DNA of 64,000 nt, taken from positions 372,001-436,000 of the forward strand of contig NZ_FMAH01000001.1 of NCBI RefSeq assembly GCF_900094545.1. Reading direction: 5' to 3'. A program made the position numbers and the translations under genes. Of this stretch, positions 1 to 8,667 are shown one piece after another; positions within the stretch are counted from its first letter, which is position 1, and the number at the start of each line of letters is the position of its first letter. Below the pieces are notes generated by a model. It ran no database searches. It was not told the DNA's origin and saw nothing but the letters and a program-made list of their open reading frames with translations. Origin of the DNA: Martinezella miluonensis. Lineage in GTDB: Bacteria; Pseudomonadota; Alphaproteobacteria; Rhizobiales; Rhizobiaceae.

Positions 1-849
1 CTGCCCTTCCGCTGGGAGCGCTTGCAACCCGTGCTCGGCCAGCCTTTCGACGGGGCGGAACTGCAGAGGCTGAAGGATGCCGTCGATCTCATTCAAAAGC
101 ACGGCATGGCCGTCGTCCTCGATCCGCATAATTTCGGCTATTACGACAAGGTGCAGGTGACGCAGGCACCGGCGACGGATCTCGCATTCGGCGATTTCTG
201 GGCGCGGCTTGCCATCGAATTCGCCAATCGCAAGGGTGTCCTGTTCGGCCTGATGAACGAGCCGCACGATATCAAGGCGCCCGACTGGCTGGAGGCGGCC
301 AATACGGCCATCCGCAGCATCCGTACGGTCGGTGCGCGCAATCTCATCCTCGTGCCCGGCACGAACTGGACTGGCGCTGCGAGCTGGGAGGTCGATCGGC
401 TGGGTGGCGGTGCCAATGGCACGGTCATGCTCGGCGTCAAGGATCCGCTCGATTTCTACGCCTTCGAGTTTCATCAATATCTTGACGCCGACAGTTCCGG
501 GACGCATCCGGTCTGCGACGGCAGCGACGCCGCGCAAAAGGGATTGAGCGATGTCACGAACTGGCTGCGCCAGAACGGCAAGCGCGGCTTTCTCGGCGAA
601 TTCGGCGTGCCCGGAAGCGAGCCCTGCCTTAACGGCCTGAAGGCGGTCTTCGGCATCATGGCCGACAACAGCGATGTGTGGCTCGGCTGGACTTATTGGG
701 CGGCTGGCGAGTGGTGGCCGCCGCAGGAGCCTCTGAATGTCCAACCACGAAACGGCAAAGACCGGCCGCAGATGAAGACGATCACCACCGCGATCGGCAA
801 GAAGACGCCGCTTGCAGCAAACTGCGCCGCCGTCAAACCGGCCGGCTGA
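1..849 (+). CDS. Glycoside hydrolase family 5 (cellulase-type), 5' end cut by window
   Basis: The reading frame is open from base 1, so the N-terminus, including any signal peptide, lies outside the window. The first visible residues (LPFRWERLQP) match the conserved strand-2 region of GH5 endoglucanases. The two expected catalytic glutamates are present: the acid/base in LMNEPHD (codon at 259-261) and the nucleophile in LGEFGVPG (codon at 598-600). The family retains beta-1,4-glucan hydrolysis through a (beta/alpha)8 barrel, and a Trp-rich loop (WTYWAAGEWW) near the end fits the substrate cleft. It is followed closely by a polysaccharide polymerase-like membrane protein and an acyltransferase, so it may trim or turn over a self-made surface glycan rather than plant cellulose. 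That role is inference; the GH5 family call is firm. Confidence 0.88.
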   Translation: MPFRWERLQPVLGQPFDGAELQRLKDAVDLIQKHGMAVVLDPHNFGYYDKVQVTQAPATDLAFGDFWARLAIEFANRKGVLFGLMNEPHDIKAPDWLEAANTAIRSIRTVGARNLILVPGTNWTGAASWEVDRLGGGANGTVMLGVKDPLDFYAFEFHQYLDADSSGTHPVCDGSDAAQKGLSDVTNWLRQNGKRGFLGEFGVPGSEPCLNGLKAVFGIMADNSDVWLGWTYWAAGEWWPPQEPLNVQPRNGKDRPQMKTITTAIGKKTPLAANCAAVKPAG

Positions 850-927
850 TCGATAGCGCGGCCGATGGCCGGGCGGATAGCGCTTTGTCGCGAATCACGA
901 GGCTGCTATCTTTGCGCCGGCATCGTA

Positions 928-2211
928 ATGTCGGCCTTGAAAGGTCGCCGCAGCCCCGGACAACAGATGAAGAGCCTCCCCGACAAAGAACGCGTCGATT
1001 ATCCGATCCTGGCAATCACGCTGTTTTCGGTGCTCTACAACTGCATCCTCGCCTATATCAATCACAACATCATGCAGCTTTCGGTCTCGCATGTCGTGCT
1101 CTGCGAGGGGTTGATGATGATCTCGAGCGTGGCCTTTATTTTCAAGAAGGGCATCTACGAGGAGGATCTGCCGCTTGTCCTTTTTCTCGTCTTCACGTTG
1201 ATCGTGACGATCTATATTACCGTTTTCAATCGCCTGACCTTCATCGATCAGTTCCGCAACGTGCTGATCATTTTCGCCTTTGCAGGCATCGGCAGCTGGG
1301 CGAGCGAACGCACGGTGAGGCTCATCTTCCGCATCGCCTGCTTTATGGTGCTCTTGTTCCTCGTCTGCGAAGTCGTCAGCACGCCGTTTTACGTCACGAT
1401 CTTCCATCCCGCCGAATATTTCGAGAGCACGCGCGGCATCAAGCAAGTGAGCTTCAACACGACCGGCCTCTTCGCCAATGCGCTCGGCTTCCAGGGGCGC
1501 TTCTCCTTCGGCCTCATCGATCACCGTTCCTCGTCGATCTTTCTGGAGCAGGTGTCGCTTGCCAATTTCTGCGGCGTCAGCGTCATCTATCTGCTCTCCT
1601 TCTGGCCGAAGCTCGGCAAGATCGAGAAGATGCTGTTCATATCGACGATACTGCTGATCCTGCTCACCAACGACACCCGCACCATGCTGATCTTTTCCTG
1701 CGTCAGCATCGTCGGCTACTTCCTGTTTCCGAAGATCCCGAAGGTATTCAACCTCATCCTGATGCCGCTCATCATCCTGATCGGCTTCTTCGTGCATTTC
1801 ATGAAGCCGGACGAGGTCGGCGACAATTTCACCGGGCGCATCGGCGTCACGGTCAAGAAGATGCTCGACCTGGACATCCAGTCCATGCTCGGCCTGTCGA
1901 TCTCACGCATCGGCGAATTCGCCGACAGCGGCTACGTCTACCTCATCTACGGCTCGACGATCTTCGGCCTGATCGTCTTCTGGCTCTTCGTCTGCCTTTA
2001 TCCTGCCGGAAAGTCGCCGGCACAGAGACGCTGCGCCCATTCACTCTCTCTTTTCATTTTTCTGAATATGATGATTGGCGGCACGGCGATCTTTTCCATC
2101 AAGATCGCCGGGCTGCTCTGGCTGCTTGTCGGTTACATGCGCGCTTCTGAGGAGCCGCGTACCGTGCGAGCGCGGTCGGAAACTTTAAATGGAAGCCGGG
2201 TGCCGGGCTGA
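928..2211 (+). CDS. O-antigen ligase/Wzy-like polysaccharide membrane protein
   Basis: A polytopic inner-membrane protein of about 427 residues with roughly ten hydrophobic segments and a long periplasmic loop near the middle, the layout of the O-antigen ligase / Wzy / ExoQ-like superfamily. Such proteins polymerise repeat units or join glycan to a lipid acceptor at the periplasmic face. No short motif proves which reaction applies. The start is uncertain: in-frame ATGs occur at 865, 928 and 967 and none has a strong ribosome site. 928 is used here, and 967 (MKSLPDKERVD) is almost as likely because it begins just before the first membrane helix. It lies between a GH5 glycosidase and an acyltransferase in the same direction, which supports a glycan-assembly role. 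Confidence 0.72.
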   Translation: MSALKGRRSPGQQMKSLPDKERVDYPILAITLFSVLYNCILAYINHNIMQLSVSHVVLCEGLMMISSVAFIFKKGIYEEDLPLVLFLVFTLIVTIYITVFNRLTFIDQFRNVLIIFAFAGIGSWASERTVRLIFRIACFMVLLFLVCEVVSTPFYVTIFHPAEYFESTRGIKQVSFNTTGLFANALGFQGRFSFGLIDHRSSSIFLEQVSLANFCGVSVIYLLSFWPKLGKIEKMLFISTILLILLTNDTRTMLIFSCVSIVGYFLFPKIPKVFNLILMPLIILIGFFVHFMKPDEVGDNFTGRIGVTVKKMLDLDIQSMLGLSISRIGEFADSGYVYLIYGSTIFGLIVFWLFVCLYPAGKSPAQRRCAHSLSLFIFLNMMIGGTAIFSIKIAGLLWLLVGYMRASEEPRTVRARSETLNGSRVPG

Positions 2212-2249
2212 CCGCAATTCGCGTCGGCTACGGCCGCGTGAGGATCGGG

Positions 2250-3275
2250 ATGCTTGTCCAGTTGCAGTATCTGCGTGCCATCGCTGCGCTGATGGTCGTC
2301 TATTTTCATTCGGTGCTGCAGGTGCCGAAGGTCGATCCCGGCTTCCAGACCGTGTTCCACCTCTTCGGCGAGACTGGCGTCGACATATTCTTCGTGCTCA
2401 GCGGCTTCGTCATGTGGCTGACCACGACGGGGCGGGAAGTGCGCCCGCTGGATTTCTACCGCCGCCGCATCCGGCGTATCGTGCCGCTCTACTGGCTGGC
2501 GACCCTGTTTGCGGCCTGTGTCGCGCTCGTGGCGCCGACGCTGCTGAAATCGACGGTCTTCGAATTTCCGCATGTCTTTGCCTCGCTGTTCTTCCTTCCC
2601 TGGAAAAACCCGGCCGACCCGACACTGACCGTCCCCGTGGTCGTCCCCGGCTGGACGCTGAACTACGAAATGTTCTTCTATTTCGTATTCGGCCTGCTGC
2701 TGCTCGTGCGCGAGAAATGGCGCATGGCCGCGCTCTTCGGCACCATGACGGCCATCATCCTTTTCTGCCGGATCCTGCCGGGCGAGCTGACGGCCGCCAA
2801 ATTCTACGGCGATCCGATCATCTATGAATTCCTGGCCGGCGTTCTCCTCGCTAAGCTCTATCTCGACAAGATCCTGTTGCCGCAGACGGTTGCCTGGCCG
2901 GCGCTGGTGATGGGATTCTCCTTCCTGCTGATCAACGAGACGCTGTGCGACGCCAGCATGCGCTCATACATGTGGGGGATTCCCGCTATCGTCATCGTCT
3001 ATTCGGCGGTATCGATAGACTTTTCGAAGCTCCCGGTGATCGGCTCGCTGAATTATCTCGGCGACGCCTCCTATAGCATCTATATCACGCACGCCTTCAC
3101 GCTCGCCGTCCTGCGCGTGGTCTGCGTCCATCTGAATATCGACATCCTGGCGAATGCTCCCATCTTCGTCAGCTGCTGCATCCTCTTCTCGGCGCTCGGC
3201 GGCGCCATCGTCCATGAGCTGACGACACCCAGCCGGTGGCGGAAGTGGAAAAGGAAGCCCGCGGTCGCCGTCTGA
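2250..3275 (+). CDS. Acyltransferase family 3 (ExoZ/OafA-like)
   Basis: About 341 residues with ten or so membrane helices. The N-terminus LQYLRAIAALMVVYFH carries the R-x10-H pattern typical of acyltransferase-3 enzymes, which transfer acetyl or other acyl groups from the cytoplasm onto extracytoplasmic glycans. ETGVDIFFVLSGFVMW and the RRIRRIVPLYW segment are further family hallmarks. An in-frame GTG sits at 2238, but GAGG at 2240-2243 followed by ATG at 2250 makes 2250 the better start. It follows the polymerase-like gene after 38 bases and probably O-acylates the same polysaccharide. The specific sugar and acyl donor cannot be read from the sequence. Confidence 0.85.
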   Translation: MLVQLQYLRAIAALMVVYFHSVLQVPKVDPGFQTVFHLFGETGVDIFFVLSGFVMWLTTTGREVRPLDFYRRRIRRIVPLYWLATLFAACVALVAPTLLKSTVFEFPHVFASLFFLPWKNPADPTLTVPVVVPGWTLNYEMFFYFVFGLLLLVREKWRMAALFGTMTAIILFCRILPGELTAAKFYGDPIIYEFLAGVLLAKLYLDKILLPQTVAWPALVMGFSFLLINETLCDASMRSYMWGIPAIVIVYSAVSIDFSKLPVIGSLNYLGDASYSIYITHAFTLAVLRVVCVHLNIDILANAPIFVSCCILFSALGGAIVHELTTPSRWRKWKRKPAVAV

Positions 3276-3465
3276 CCGCTCTGGCATCAGATTCTTGCCG
3301 TCTTCTCTCACGACGACGGGGATGCGCGGCTGGAAGACGCAATGGGAACGGAATTTTCCCCCGCCTGCCCTAAGCTCTGCCTCAGATTTGGGTCGGGAGC
3401 TTTTCCCTGCCGGTTGATTGCGATAAGCGAGCGGCAACAGTGAGCCGCTTTACGAGGTAAGAGAT

Positions 3466-4350
3466 ATGAAGAGCTATGTACTGACAGTGGCGTGCAAGTC
3501 GACGCGCGGGATTGTGGCGGCGATATCGAACTATCTCGCCGAACAGGGCTGCAACATCGTCGACTCCAGCCAGTTCGACGATCTCGATACCGGCATGTTC
3601 TTCATGCGCGTCTCCTTCATCTCCGAGGAGGGCGTTGGTGAGGCGGCACTGGTCGAGGGCTTCAAGCCGATCGCCGAGAAATTTGCCATGGTCGCCGACA
3701 TTCATGACAGCAAGAAGCGCATGAAGGTGCTGCTGATGGTCTCGCGCTTCGGCCATTGCCTCAACGACCTGCTCTACCGCTGGAAGATCGGGGCGCTGCC
3801 GATCGACATCGTCGGCGTCGTCTCCAACCACTTCGAATATCAGAAGGTCGTCGTCAATCACGACATCCCCTTCCACCACATCAAGGTGACGAAGGAGAAC
3901 AAGCCGCAGGCGGAAGCGCAGCTTCTGGATCTGGTCGAGCAGACCGGCACCGAGCTGATCGTGCTCGCCCGCTACATGCAGGTGCTGTCGGATGCGCTGT
4001 GCCGCAAGATGTCAGGGAGGATCATCAACATCCACCACTCCTTCCTGCCATCGTTCAAGGGTGCCAATCCCTACAAGCAGGCCTATGAGCGCGGGGTGAA
4101 GCTGATCGGGGCGACGGCGCATTACGTTACCGCCGATCTCGATGAAGGCCCGATCATCGAGCAGGACACGGCGCGCATCACACATGCGCAATCGGCCGAC
4201 GACTACGTTTCGATCGGCCGCGACGTGGAAAGCCAGGTGCTGGCCCGCGCCATCCATGCGCATATCCACTTCCGCACCTTCCTCAACGGCAACCGGACCG
4301 TCGTCTTCCCGGCAAGCCCGGGAAGCTACGCATCCGAGCGCATGGGGTAA
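3466..4350 (+). CDS. purU: Formyltetrahydrofolate deformylase
   Basis: Cytosolic enzyme that hydrolyses 10-formyl-tetrahydrofolate to formate and tetrahydrofolate, balancing one-carbon pools and feeding formate to purine synthesis. The 294 residues are the normal length. An ACT regulatory domain occupies about residues 1-80 and a formyltransferase fold about 88-285. Catalytic residues aligned with the GART/PurU family are visible: Asn188 and His190 in IINIHHSFLPSF and Asp226 in DLDEGPIIEQD. A good ribosome site (GAGGTAAGAG) precedes the ATG. It stands alone, with unrelated neighbours on both sides. Confidence 0.95.
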   Translation: MKSYVLTVACKSTRGIVAAISNYLAEQGCNIVDSSQFDDLDTGMFFMRVSFISEEGVGEAALVEGFKPIAEKFAMVADIHDSKKRMKVLLMVSRFGHCLNDLLYRWKIGALPIDIVGVVSNHFEYQKVVVNHDIPFHHIKVTKENKPQAEAQLLDLVEQTGTELIVLARYMQVLSDALCRKMSGRIINIHHSFLPSFKGANPYKQAYERGVKLIGATAHYVTADLDEGPIIEQDTARITHAQSADDYVSIGRDVESQVLARAIHAHIHFRTFLNGNRTVVFPASPGSYASERMG

Positions 4351-4438
4351 GGCGCGGGCTTCCATCGCTCTTTCCTTTTCGTTCCGAAGCCCGATTTGAT
4401 ATTGCTGATATCGAATCGGGCCGAGGCAAGGAAAAGAC

Positions 4439-4990
4439 ATGTCATTCTATCGCGATGGGACGCTGCTGCTCACGGCGTTTCTTCTGGGCGCCCCTGCGGT
4501 GCACGCCGCCACTGCGGAACAGGATCCCACGAAGATCGATTTTGCCAAGCTGATCGAATGTGCGACCTACGACGTGCCGAGCTACAACGATTTCGCCATG
4601 TGGCTGACCGGACCGGAGAGTGCAGCCGCCATGAAGCTATTCGGCATCAGCGAGCTGCCATCAGACAATCCTCTTCTGAGAGAATTTCAGCTGGCGGCCC
4701 CGGTAAGCGTCTTCGGGCGGCAGACGAGCAGGGTCGCCTTTGCCTCCTCCGGACCCTTGGCCGTGCTCGACGAGCCTGATCCGCACCCGCTTGCCAAGAC
4801 ACTCGGCGTGACGGCGGCAGTCGACCAGCCGAACAAGTTCCTCGGTGCGAAGGAAATCATGTCGAACCGGGAGCAGCTCGAAAATTCCGATACCGTGCTC
4901 CATACGGTCATCTCCCTCAACGTCTCGACAGACGACAGCCACCCCGGCAAGACGCTAGCCGGTTGCAGCTATTCGATCGAGGTCGAATAG
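4439..4990 (+). CDS. Exported protein of unknown function
   Basis: 183 residues. The first 23 or so (basic start, hydrophobic core LLLTAFLLGAPAVHA, AHA-type cleavage site) form a Sec signal peptide, so the mature protein is probably periplasmic. I do not recognise the mature domain. It contains two well-separated cysteines (in IECATYDV and AGCSYSIEVE), close to the two ends, which could form a disulfide. AAGGAAAAG before the ATG is a good ribosome site. Codon use looks normal for the window. It lies between purU and the aminotransferase fusion with no sign of sharing an operon with either. Confidence 0.72.
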   Translation: MSFYRDGTLLLTAFLLGAPAVHAATAEQDPTKIDFAKLIECATYDVPSYNDFAMWLTGPESAAAMKLFGISELPSDNPLLREFQLAAPVSVFGRQTSRVAFASSGPLAVLDEPDPHPLAKTLGVTAAVDQPNKFLGAKEIMSNREQLENSDTVLHTVISLNVSTDDSHPGKTLAGCSYSIEVE

Positions 4991-4994
4991 TTGG

Positions 4995-5067
4995 GAACGG
5001 GATGGTGAAAAGGCAGTTCGGTCTTCGCCGAAAATCCCGTTCTCATCCTCTGGTTTAGAGCGGGATT
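4995..5067 (+). other. Mutually exclusive stem pair in the leader of the aminotransferase fusion
   Basis: GAACGGGAT (4995-5003) is perfectly complementary to ATCCCGTTC (5034-5042). The same middle segment (5033-5039, AATCCCG) is also perfectly complementary to CGGGATT (5061-5067), so only one of the two stems can form at a time. Alternative pairing of this kind is seen in attenuators and riboswitches, but no U-tract follows the second stem, so a termination mechanism is not shown. The 3' end of the upstream gene is only 5 bases before the first arm. Confidence 0.3.
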
Positions 5068-5227
5068 CGGATTTCAGGTCCGCCGGATGTAGAATCAGCC
5101 CGATCTAGCCGGGCGTGATCTGCGGCCTATCTTCTCCCAATTGCTCGACCGCTCTATCTGTTTTGGGTAATTTTCTTTAGAGTGGAATGGTTTAGTGTCG
5201 ACACAAGTGAACCATCCGGGGGATGCC

Positions 5228-8155
5228 ATGGCCGACGCCGCGCTCGTAAATCGTATGCAATTGCCGAGACCCGACATTACGCCGGAAGACGCGGCAGAAA
5301 TTTTGCAGACGCATTACGGCCTAAGCGGGACATTGACCGAGCTCGGCAGCCAACAGGACCGCAACTATCGCATCGATGCCGGCGACAACGCCTATGTGCT
5401 GAAGATCTGCCGGGCGGAGTATGAGCTGATCGAGCTTGAGGCGCAGAACGCCGCCATTCGCCATCTGCATGCAAAGCCGGATGCGCCGCGCATACCCGAG
5501 GTGGTGCCATCCCTGAACGGCCGCGACATTCTCACCATCACCATCCGCGAACAGGACTATCTGATCCGGCTGCTCGGCTTTCTCCCCGGCCGTACGCTGA
5601 CTCAGCGCAAACATTTGCCGCCGGCTGCGGCCGCCGGACTTGGCGCGCTTTCCGCCAAGCTCGCCCGCGACCTTGCCGATTTCGACCATCCCGGCCTGCA
5701 TAGGAACCTGCAGTGGGACCTGCGTAGAGCCGGGCCGGTCGCCGTGCAGCTACTATCGACCATAACGGACCATGAGGCGCGCGACCGCATCGCCAAGGCG
5801 ATGGTGGCCGCCGTCAAGCGCATCCAGCCGCTCGCAAGCGGCTTGCGCGTTCAGCCGGTGCACCACGACGTTACCGACGACAACGTCGTCAGCCATCCAG
5901 ATGCGCACGGGCAGCAGGTGCCTGACGGCGTGATCGATTTCGGCGATATTATCCAGGGCTGGCTGGTGGGCGATCTCGCCGTCACCTGCGCATCGCTGCT
6001 GCATCATGCGGATGGCAACCCCTTCTATATCCTTCCGGCGATCAAGGCCTATCATGCCGTCTATCCGCTGGAAGAGACCGAAGCCAAGGCATTGTGGCCG
6101 TTGATCGTCGCGCGTGCCGTCATCCTGGCCGCAAGCAGCGAGCAACAGCTCGCCATCGACCCCGATAACGAATATGTGCGCGGCAATCTCGATTTCGAGC
6201 GGCAGATCTTCGATGTCGCCACCGGCGCGCAGCCGGATGTGATGGAAGCGGCAATTCTGCGGACGATCGGCTCCGATGTCGCCCCGATTGCGACGGACGG
6301 CTGGTCAGCGCTTCTGCCCGATATCGATCAGCAGCAGATCGCCGCCATCGATCTTTCCGTAACCGGACGCGATTTTGTCGATGCCAACTGGCAGAAGCCC
6401 GACATGGATTGGCGGCTGCTCGCGCAGGCGGCCATCGCTTCCGGCGCGGCGGCGACCCGTTACGGTGAATTCCGCCTGTCTCTCGCCACGCCGCTCAGTA
6501 TGGCAGCGCCGCAGAATTTCGCCCTGCATAACGACGTGTGCCTGCCGTCCGGCTCGACGGTTACCGCACCTTTCCCAGGTCTCCTGCAGCGGCAAGGGCA
6601 ACATTTCGTCCTTGTCGGCGAAGAAGTCAGCCTGCATCTCGATGGCCTCGAGAGCGCGCTCGAAGATGGCGCAGCGATAGAACAGGGCGCGACGATCGGG
6701 ACCATCGGCAGCGAAGGATCGGCGATCGGCGGGCTGCGCATCCAGCTCTGCCGCGTGCCAGGCCTCGTGCCGCCGCTCTTTGCGGCAGCGGACCAGGCGG
6801 ACGGATGGTCAGCCATCTGCCCCTCCCCCGTCGCACTTCTCAACGCCGCCTGCGAAGCGCCGCGACCGGATGCTTCCGCGCTGCTTTCCCTGCGCAACGC
6901 GCACTTCGCCAAGCCGCAGAAACACTATTACGAGACCCCGCCGCAGATCGAGCGCGGATGGCGCGAATTCCTGTTCGATATGCACGGCCGGTGCTATCTC
7001 GACATGGTCAACAACGTCACTACGCTCGGCCACGCCCATCCGCGGCTGACGGCTGCCGTTGCGCAGCAATTGTCGCTGCTCAATACCAACTCCCGCTTCC
7101 ACTATTCGGCCGTCGCGGAGTTTTCGGAACGGCTGGCGATGCTGGCGCCGGAGGGGCTCGACAGCGTCTTCCTCGTCAATAGCGGCTCCGAGGCCAATGA
7201 TCTCACCATCCGCCTTGCTTGGGCGCATACGGGCAAGAAGAATATGCTCTGCCTGCTGGAGGCCTATCATGGCTGGACGGTCGCGAGCGATGCGGTCTCC
7301 ACCTCGATTGCGGACAACCCGCAGGCACTGACGACGCGTCCCGACTGGGTCCACCCGGTCACTTCGCCCAATACCTATCGCGGCCCGTTCCGAGGCCCCG
7401 ATTCGGCATCAGACTACCTTGTCGACCTCACCAATAAGTTGCAGGCGATCGATGAGAAGGGCGACGGCGTCGCCGGCTTCATCGCCGAGCCCGTCTACGG
7501 CAATGCCGGCGGTATGGCCCTTCCCCATGGCTATCTTGCCGGCGCATATGATGCCGTACGGCAGCGCGGCGGCCTCTGCATCGCCGATGAGGTGCAGGTG
7601 GGCTATGGCCGCCTCGGCGAACACTTCTGGGGCTTCGAAAGTCAGGGCGTGGTGCCCGACATCATCACCATTGCCAAGGGCATGGGCAACGGCCATCCGC
7701 TGGGTGCAGTCATCACCCGCCGCGAAATCGCCGAATCGCTGGAACGGGAAGGCTATTTCTTCTCTTCCGCCGGCGGCAGCCCGGTCAGCTGCGTGGTCGG
7801 GCTTACGGTTCTCGACATCCTCAGGGACGAGAATCTGCAGGAAAACGCCAGCGTCGTCGGCGATCGTCTGAAGGCGGGGCTGATCGAGCTGATGGATCGC
7901 TTCCCGCTGATCGGCGCCGTGCACGGCACAGGGCTTTATCTCGGTGTGGAATTCGTCCGAGGCCGGGAGGCGCTGACGCCAGCCACCGAGGAGACAGCAA
8001 CGATCTGCGAGCGGCTGCTCGATCTCGGGGTCATCATGCAGCCGACCGGCGATCACCTGAACGTGCTGAAGATCAAGCCGCCGCTGTGTCTGGCGCCGGA
8101 GAGCGCCGATTTCTTCGTAAAGGCCCTGGAAAAGGCGCTTCAGGACGGATTTTGA
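5228..8155 (+). CDS. Three-domain fusion: APH-type kinase fold + M23/lipoyl-like segment + class III aminotransferase
   Basis: About 975 residues in three parts. Residues ~20-330 resemble the aminoglycoside/choline kinase (APH) fold, with HHDVTDDNVV as a Brenner-type loop and VIDFGDI as the metal-binding DFG-like motif. Residues ~430-520 form a small beta-rich segment (VTAPFPGLL, EQGATIGTIGSEG) like M23/biotinyl-lipoyl domains. Residues ~550-970 are a class III PLP aminotransferase with VNSGSEAND, the cofactor-ring Asp in IADEVQVGYGR and the Schiff-base Lys817 in IAKGMGNG. Fusions with this order are known in rhizobia and actinobacteria, but the substrate is not settled; phosphorylation of an amino alcohol followed by transamination or lyase chemistry is plausible. 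An in-frame GTG occurs at 5195, but GGGGGA just before ATG 5228 favours the latter. Confidence 0.85.
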   Translation: MADAALVNRMQLPRPDITPEDAAEILQTHYGLSGTLTELGSQQDRNYRIDAGDNAYVLKICRAEYELIELEAQNAAIRHLHAKPDAPRIPEVVPSLNGRDILTITIREQDYLIRLLGFLPGRTLTQRKHLPPAAAAGLGALSAKLARDLADFDHPGLHRNLQWDLRRAGPVAVQLLSTITDHEARDRIAKAMVAAVKRIQPLASGLRVQPVHHDVTDDNVVSHPDAHGQQVPDGVIDFGDIIQGWLVGDLAVTCASLLHHADGNPFYILPAIKAYHAVYPLEETEAKALWPLIVARAVILAASSEQQLAIDPDNEYVRGNLDFERQIFDVATGAQPDVMEAAILRTIGSDVAPIATDGWSALLPDIDQQQIAAIDLSVTGRDFVDANWQKPDMDWRLLAQAAIASGAAATRYGEFRLSLATPLSMAAPQNFALHNDVCLPSGSTVTAPFPGLLQRQGQHFVLVGEEVSLHLDGLESALEDGAAIEQGATIGTIGSEGSAIGGLRIQLCRVPGLVPPLFAAADQADGWSAICPSPVALLNAACEAPRPDASALLSLRNAHFAKPQKHYYETPPQIERGWREFLFDMHGRCYLDMVNNVTTLGHAHPRLTAAVAQQLSLLNTNSRFHYSAVAEFSERLAMLAPEGLDSVFLVNSGSEANDLTIRLAWAHTGKKNMLCLLEAYHGWTVASDAVSTSIADNPQALTTRPDWVHPVTSPNTYRGPFRGPDSASDYLVDLTNKLQAIDEKGDGVAGFIAEPVYGNAGGMALPHGYLAGAYDAVRQRGGLCIADEVQVGYGRLGEHFWGFESQGVVPDIITIAKGMGNGHPLGAVITRREIAESLEREGYFFSSAGGSPVSCVVGLTVLDILRDENLQENASVVGDRLKAGLIELMDRFPLIGAVHGTGLYLGVEFVRGREALTPATEETATICERLLDLGVIMQPTGDHLNVLKIKPPLCLAPESADFFVKALEKALQDGF

Positions 8156-8403
8156 TGCCGTCTTTGCGCCGTTAACCATTGAGGTGATTTGGCGGCGAGC
8201 GAATTTAAATGCCGTTGGGGCATTGTCGAATCTCCCGCCAGTTCCTATCTGTCTGTCGGTGGTCGGCAAGCCGTCCCGACACGGGTAGCAGTGTGAAGGC
8301 ATTTAACACAACCTTCCTCACTATTCGCCAGGTGCGGAATTTTATTTTCCTGATCGCCGATTTTTTGACATCTTTCGGAATATGGTTCTGAAGATGAAAT
8401 TGC

Positions 8404-8430
8404 TATTATCTACTAATAGAGTAGATAATA
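8404..8430. promoter_or_regulatory. Perfect 11-bp inverted repeat, probable operator
   Basis: TATTATCTACT (8404-8414) and AGTAGATAATA (8420-8430) are exact reverse complements around a 5-base centre AATAG. The element is AT-rich and lies in the 342-base gene-free stretch 8156-8497, about 70 bases before the first small ORF. No T-run follows, so it is not an intrinsic terminator, and its symmetry and size fit a homodimeric repressor site. A second small stem (GCTCCG TTGT CGGAGC) lies just downstream at about 8448-8463. I see nothing else in 8156-8403. Confidence 0.5.
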
Positions 8431-8497
8431 GTGCACCGGATCGCCGCGCTCCGTTGTCGGAGCCCTTAGCAAGTACAACGCCAATTGAGGGAGTGAC

Positions 8498-8593
8498 ATG
8501 CTGAATATTAAAGTCATCGCTTCGATCCTTGGGCGGTCCGTGCTTGGCAATGACCGCTCGGGCACGCTCTCCCGCCCGCGCTGTCGAATGTGA
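8498..8593 (+). CDS. Possible 31-residue small protein
   Basis: A short frame with ATG at 8498 preceded by a strong ribosome site (GAGGGAG, then TGAC, then ATG). The peptide starts MLNIKVIASILGR and then becomes basic and polar. The strong translation signal and its place downstream of the inverted repeat at 8404 are the only support; length alone gives none. It could equally be a leader peptide for the 8668 gene. No family recognised. Confidence 0.3.
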   Translation: MLNIKVIASILGRSVLGNDRSGTLSRPRCRM

Positions 8594-8667
8594 CGTTCGT
8601 CCTCTTACCGGATTCAAACAGTCAATTCGCCATGTCTGCGCCTTGAGCGCGCAGAGGGAGTCTATGT

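Noticed and set aside
678..2150. Long Arg/His-rich open frame over the polymerase-like gene
   Set aside because: Composition is that of an out-of-frame shadow in GC-rich DNA; the overlapping frame encodes a normal hydrophobic membrane protein.
5033..5067. Hairpin AATCCCG...CGGGATT as terminator of the 4439 gene
   Set aside because: No T-run follows and the left arm pairs better with 4995-5003; kept only as part of the alternative-stem observation.
8365..8370. TTGACA as a -35 box before the inverted repeat
   Set aside because: No acceptable -10 element lies 16-18 bases downstream; TATTAT at 8404 is too far.
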